DNA of 7,570 nucleotides, from contig JAJRBL010000037.1 of the NCBI GenBank assembly GCA_028679485.1, positions 1-7,570 on the forward strand. Direction: 5' to 3'. Positions 4,039-7,570 of this stretch are shown piece by piece. A program made the position numbers and the translations under genes. Each line of letters opens with the position of its first letter. Within the stretch, counting starts at the first letter, position 1. Source of the stretch: Methanospirillum sp. (GTDB taxonomy: Archaea > Halobacteriota > Methanomicrobia > Methanomicrobiales > Methanospirillaceae). The notes beneath the pieces are model-generated. The model searched no databases. It was not told the origin of the DNA and was given only the letters and a program-made list of their open reading frames with translations.

Positions 4039-5970
4039 ATGTTTCAGGACTATCTTGTTGTAATTCCATGTGCGTTTCTGCTCGTCGGACTGAGCGGGCT
4101 CTTTACTACTATTAAAAATATGACCCATCCGGTAAATGACCCGCTTCCGCCAGTAATGGATCATCCAAAACAAGTAGTGCCCAAAAAGGAGCTCCCGACA
4201 ATGGATATGAAGACCGCACGGGCTGCCCTTGATACAATATTTGCATACCTCGCGGAGCCTTCGTGGGGAGGCGTCGCGTCCTTTGGTGCGGTCATTGCAA
4301 TAGCACTGGTCTCCGGCTTCGTCGTGATGCTCATCGATCTGCCGCTCCCTGCGATGGCCGGTCTGGGGGCAGTCTCCCTTGCCGCCGCCGGTCTCTCCGT
4401 AAAGACCCTGATGGCCAGGTGTGCTTCGGGTGCCTGGATCCCGGAGAGAATATCGTGGAAAACAAGCGACACAGTCTCTGCCCCGGCGCAGGAATCATTC
4501 ATTAACAGGGAATCCGTTGAGTCAGTGCACGCCGCAACGCTTCCTGATGATGCCACTCTTGCCACACTAGAGCGTTACTGGGTTGTCGAACCCTATTCCT
4601 ATGTAAAGATCGAGCGGGTAAGGAATGAGGGATTCACATACATCGTAGTTGAACCCGCCATCTCCCAGAAAGAGAAGACGATCCTGATGGAGACCTATGC
4701 ACACCTCCGGGATATCATCATCTACGACAACACGGAGAAAGGCAAGGATGACCGCATTGATCCGGTTGCGGTGGCAAGGATTATCCGGCAGTTTGATCCG
4801 GATATTACAGAAGAACGGGTAGCGATCCTGATGTATTATATCAAACGGGATCTCTCCGGCTACGGTCCGCTCGAAGTCCTCATGCGGGACCCGGCACTGG
4901 AGGATCTCAGCTGCAATGGCCACGATCTCCCGGTCTTCATCTTTCACAGAACCTATGGCAGCCTCCCGACCAGCATCTATTTTACCGAAAGCGAACTGAA
5001 CCAGTTCGTCCTGAAGCTTGCGCAGAAAGCCAACAAGCAGATGTCGCTCTCCAATCCAATGGTGGATGCAACCCTGCCGGATGGTGCCCGTATCCAGATC
5101 ACGTACAGCGAAGTGGTCTCAACCAAGGGGAGTTCATTTACGATCCGCAAATTCCGTGCCGAGCCTATGACCCCGCTCGACTTGATCCGGTTCGGCACGT
5201 ATGATGCACAGACCCTCGCGTTTCTCTGGCTTGCCATCGAACACCGGAAGAGCCTCCTTGTTGTCGGGGGTACAGCAAGTGGCAAGACCTCGATGATGAA
5301 CGCAGTCTCGCTGTTCATCCCGCAGAATGCAAAAGTAGTGTCACTTGAAGATACCCGTGAGATCCAGCTGCCACACAAAAACTGGCTCCCAACCCAGACC
5401 CGGGAACTGAACGCAGAAGGGATCAAGGGCGATATCGATCTCTTCTCCCTCCTGAAGGCCTGCATGCGGCAGCGACCGGAGTATATCATCGTTGGCGAGG
5501 TCCGGGGCGTTGAGGCCCAGACGCTCTTCCAGGCCATGAACTCGGGTCACTCCACCCTCTCGACCATCCACGCCGGGAGCGTGTACGAGGCAATCAACCG
5601 CTTGACCCACGACCCGATTAACGTCCCTCCGGTGATGTTCCAGGCTCTCGACCTTGTGGTAGTTCAGTCTATCTACACGCTTGGGAAGACGAGGATCCGC
5701 CGCTGCCTCTCCATCCATGAGATTGAAGTCACGAAAAGCGGGGAGATCAATCCCATTCTCTTGTTCGACTGGGATATCCAGAATGATACGTACAAGAGGC
5801 ACTTTACCAAATCAAAAGTCCTTGACGAAATCGCCTTCCACTGCGGGTGGGGTGCAGAAGAACTGGAACACCAGCTCAGGAAGCGTGAGGAGTTCTTCAC
5901 ATGGGCTCTTGAAGTGGAACCGCCAACCCTCAGGGACCTCGCAAATGCCATTCACGATTTAGGTGACTAA
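4039..5970 (+). CDS. Type IV pilus / type II secretion ATPase (GspE/TadA/VirB11-like) with hydrophobic N-terminus
   Basis: This is a 643-residue secretion ATPase that would power pilin assembly at the inner face of the membrane. The motor has all expected elements: Walker A GGTASGKTS (410-418), an Asp box LEDTRE (436-441), Walker B YIIVGEVRG (482-490) and a His box GHSTLSTIHAG (503-513). The preceding domain (about 175-390) contains DLSGYGPLEVLMRDP and LEDLSCNG, typical of archaeal GspE2/TadA N-domains. Unusually, the first 130 residues are strongly hydrophobic, with segments at about 6-22, 78-98 and 103-125, suggesting the motor is membrane-tethered. The start is uncertain. ATG 4039 has only GGGG nearby. 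ATG 4201 has AAGGAG at 4186-4191 and would give 589 residues with two membrane segments and both termini cytosolic. The frame is open back to a stop at 4006. It is followed 3 bases later by the platform protein, and faces the pilin operon across a shared promoter region. Confidence 0.93.
   Translation: MFQDYLVVIPCAFLLVGLSGLFTTIKNMTHPVNDPLPPVMDHPKQVVPKKELPTMDMKTARAALDTIFAYLAEPSWGGVASFGAVIAIALVSGFVVMLIDLPLPAMAGLGAVSLAAAGLSVKTLMARCASGAWIPERISWKTSDTVSAPAQESFINRESVESVHAATLPDDATLATLERYWVVEPYSYVKIERVRNEGFTYIVVEPAISQKEKTILMETYAHLRDIIIYDNTEKGKDDRIDPVAVARIIRQFDPDITEERVAILMYYIKRDLSGYGPLEVLMRDPALEDLSCNGHDLPVFIFHRTYGSLPTSIYFTESELNQFVLKLAQKANKQMSLSNPMVDATLPDGARIQITYSEVVSTKGSSFTIRKFRAEPMTPLDLIRFGTYDAQTLAFLWLAIEHRKSLLVVGGTASGKTSMMNAVSLFIPQNAKVVSLEDTREIQLPHKNWLPTQTRELNAEGIKGDIDLFSLLKACMRQRPEYIIVGEVRGVEAQTLFQAMNSGHSTLSTIHAGSVYEAINRLTHDPINVPPVMFQALDLVVVQSIYTLGKTRIRRCLSIHEIEVTKSGEINPILLFDWDIQNDTYKRHFTKSKVLDEIAFHCGWGAEELEHQLRKREEFFTWALEVEPPTLRDLANAIHDLGD
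4186..4191 (+). promoter_or_regulatory. Ribosome binding site for an alternative ATPase start at 4201
   Basis: AAGGAG lies 9 nt before the in-frame ATG at 4201 (MDMKTARAALD...). This is a better initiation signal than anything before ATG 4039. GC at third positions in 4039-4200 is 24 of 54 codons by my count, against 10 and 13 of 20 in the next two 20-codon blocks, a weak hint that the upstream part may be leader rather than coding. A TATA-like TATTAAAAATA at 4110-4120 would fit this shorter form. Confidence 0.4.
5962..5966 (+). promoter_or_regulatory. GGTGA ribosome binding site fixing the GTG start of the platform gene
   Basis: GGTGA is complementary to the archaeal 16S rRNA 3' end. It lies 7 nt before GTG 5974 and within the last codons of the ATPase gene (GGT GAC TAA). 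It supports the non-ATG start and implies translational coupling of ATPase and platform protein. Confidence 0.75.
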
Positions 5971-5973
5971 TCC

Positions 5974-7570
5974 GTGTTCCTGCCTCCCGCATTGAAAAGA
6001 GCTGAGAAGAAACTGACCGATTTTGAGATGATGATCCACGGCAGCAACCTGCGCTCGGTTCTCCGGTCGGCCCACCTTTCCGTAACTGCTGAGGAATATC
6101 TCAGGACTGTCCGGGTCAACCTCGCGGGTACGCTCGTGATGTTCTTTACCCTCTATTTTATTTTCCTGATCAGCGGGTTTGAACTGGAGATCTTTGGGTT
6201 AACGACATCCGGAACACTGCTATGGATTCTGTTATTCATGCTGATCGTGCCCGGTCAGTATGCGATGCAGATGTATTACCCGCAGATCATCGCGCATGGC
6301 CGGAAAAGCCGGATTGACCTTGACATGCCCTATGCGATCTCCTACATGCAGGCCCTCTCCACGACCATGCCCCCGTATGAGATCATCCGCAAGGTATACG
6401 AAGAGCACGACATGTTCGGTGAGATCTCAAAAGAGTTCGGTATGATCGTCAGGGACGTAGAGCTCTTCGGTGACGATCTTGATGCGGCCATGAAGAACCT
6501 GCAGCGCACTACACCCTCCACAAATCTCCGCGATTTCCTCAATGACCTCTCGATCGTATTCGACAGTGGGGGAAATGTCACCACATATCTCGGAGCTAAA
6601 ACCGAATATTACCGGGACCAGGCAAAACAGGAACTCGAACTGGTCTTAAAGACCATCGAGATCATGGCCGAGGTCTATGTGACAGCTTTTGTTGCCGGGC
6701 CGATCGCACTCATCATCATGGTCGTTGCGCAGGGGATGACCAACTCTTCGGACATGGCGTGGATCCTCCCGATGATGTATATCTGTATCCCGGCAGGTGC
6801 AATCGTTCTCATCTGGATCCTCTCCATGATGCTTCCTCCGGAGAACTTAGAGATTTCCCGCAAGGAGACCATCGAACACGATTTTGGATCCAATATGCCG
6901 GGATCCAATGAGAAGGCCCTTTCAGAAGAGGATCCGAAAAACAAGGAGTTCTACCAACGGATTGCAGCAAACAAGCGGCGGAATTATTATCTTGGCCTGC
7001 TGCGTCATCCGTTCAGGACATACATCCGGAGTTACTATTACGGTCTGGGTCTCGGCATACTCTTTGCCGGAATCATTGCCCTGTTCTGGCTCAGCGGGGG
7101 CCTTGATCCCCTGATTCCCCATGACCGTATGGAGGCAGTTATCAGCCTGATCATTATCGCTTTCATGGCACCGGTTGCCCTCTCTTACGAGGGACGGCGC
7201 TGGTATGTGCAGAACATCGAAGCCCACCTGCCGGATTTCCTCAGGGAACTCTCGGATATGAAAGATATCGGGATCACCCTGCACGAGGCCATCCAGCGGA
7301 TCTCCGGGGCGAAGCTGGGAGTACTAAGTTCCGAACTCTCGGTTGCCTCACGGGATATCGAGTCAGGAGCCTATGTCAATTCGGCGCTGGTAAAGATGGA
7401 GGAGCGTATCGGTCTTGTTTCCGTGAAACGTGCGATCTCGCTGCTCGTGCGGGCCAGCGAGATCACCACGAACCTCCGGCAGATCTTCATCATCGCAATC
7501 ACCGATTTCGAATATTATCTCCGGCTGAAGCGTGAACGATCAAACACAACGATCATCTACGTGATGATCA
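5974..7570 (+). CDS. Archaeal pilus membrane platform protein (T2SSF, TadC/FlaJ-like), 3' end cut by window
   Basis: The frame is open from GTG 5974 to the window edge, giving 532 residues so far with no stop. It is the polytopic membrane platform on which the ATPase acts to insert pilins into the growing filament. Layout: a cytosolic N-terminus (1-48); membrane segments at about 50-69 and 80-95; a first T2SSF domain (about 115-235) including DLDMPYAISYMQALSTTMPP and LRDFLNDLSIVFDSGGNV; membrane segments at about 236-254 and 263-286; a charged loop (290-350); membrane segments at about 357-375 and 388-405; and a second T2SSF domain from about 417 (HLPDFLRELSDMKDIGITL) to the edge. The two-domain form matches archaeal FlaJ/TadC, in which closing membrane segments follow, so only the C-terminal part should be missing. 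GGTGA 7 nt upstream and a 3-base gap after the ATPase stop mark a coupled operon. Pilus rather than archaellum use is inferred from the facing pilins. Confidence 0.92.
   Translation, partial: MFLPPALKRAEKKLTDFEMMIHGSNLRSVLRSAHLSVTAEEYLRTVRVNLAGTLVMFFTLYFIFLISGFELEIFGLTTSGTLLWILLFMLIVPGQYAMQMYYPQIIAHGRKSRIDLDMPYAISYMQALSTTMPPYEIIRKVYEEHDMFGEISKEFGMIVRDVELFGDDLDAAMKNLQRTTPSTNLRDFLNDLSIVFDSGGNVTTYLGAKTEYYRDQAKQELELVLKTIEIMAEVYVTAFVAGPIALIIMVVAQGMTNSSDMAWILPMMYICIPAGAIVLIWILSMMLPPENLEISRKETIEHDFGSNMPGSNEKALSEEDPKNKEFYQRIAANKRRNYYLGLLRHPFRTYIRSYYYGLGLGILFAGIIALFWLSGGLDPLIPHDRMEAVISLIIIAFMAPVALSYEGRRWYVQNIEAHLPDFLRELSDMKDIGITLHEAIQRISGAKLGVLSSELSVASRDIESGAYVNSALVKMEERIGLVSVKRAISLLVRASEITTNLRQIFIIAITDFEYYLRLKRERSNTTIIYVMI

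Noticed and set aside
3850..4173. N-terminal extension of the first pilin
   Set aside because: The frame is open, but it crosses the AT-rich promoter region, and pilin leaders are short and charged; ATG 3849 gives a normal class III leader.
4161..5951. Several long - strand frames opposite the ATPase gene
   Set aside because: They mirror the high-GC third positions of the coding strand; the + strand carries every ATPase motif in order.
6260..7284. Short frames on both strands within the platform gene
   Set aside because: They lie in other frames of a continuous 532-residue membrane protein with recognisable T2SSF domains.
1..7570. CRISPR array, tRNA, rRNA or intact insertion sequence
   Set aside because: No regularly spaced repeats, no tRNA cloverleaf signals and no transposase motifs were seen.

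Overview
This window reads as archaeal chromosome, most likely a methanogen of the Methanomicrobiales (an inference from protein style; no marker gene is present). The reasons are two pilins with the euryarchaeal VSPVVGVMLMLVVT N-terminus, a secretion ATPase and a FlaJ/TadC-type membrane protein, lipoproteins with archaeal-style lipoboxes and N-glycosylation sequons, TATA-box promoters, GGAGG/GGTGA ribosome binding sites and T-tract terminators.

Layout. Positions 1-562 hold no gene I can support. They contain a perfect palindrome (33-53), a T8 tract (82-89) and a stretch rich in RNA-like hairpins, the best being a 13-bp stem plus a 6-bp stem at 253-301. A TATA box (500-507) leads to a secreted lipoprotein of unknown function (563-1381, +). 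Its start codon sits in the loop of a 7-bp inverted repeat. It converges on an orphan iron/cobalamin-type substrate-binding lipoprotein (1476-2522, -).

Upstream of the binding protein on the same strand are two paralogous type IV pilins (2567-3103 and 3106-3849, -), two bases apart and probably translationally coupled. A 190-bp AT-rich divergent promoter region with helically phased A/T tracts (3850-4038) separates them from the assembly genes on the + strand. These are a GspE/VirB11-like ATPase with an unusual hydrophobic N-terminus (4039-5970) and a two-domain T2SSF/TadC/FlaJ membrane platform protein. The latter starts at GTG 5974 behind a perfect GGTGA and runs off the right edge.

The central reading is a compact archaeal type IV pilus locus: pilin subunits transcribed leftward, motor and platform transcribed rightward from one control region. 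The prepilin peptidase is not in the window. The binding protein just behind the pilins could be a read-through passenger or an independent gene, since it has its own TATA-like element and ribosome binding site. The least explained part is the left 500 bases, where several stems pair by G-U only when read as + strand RNA.
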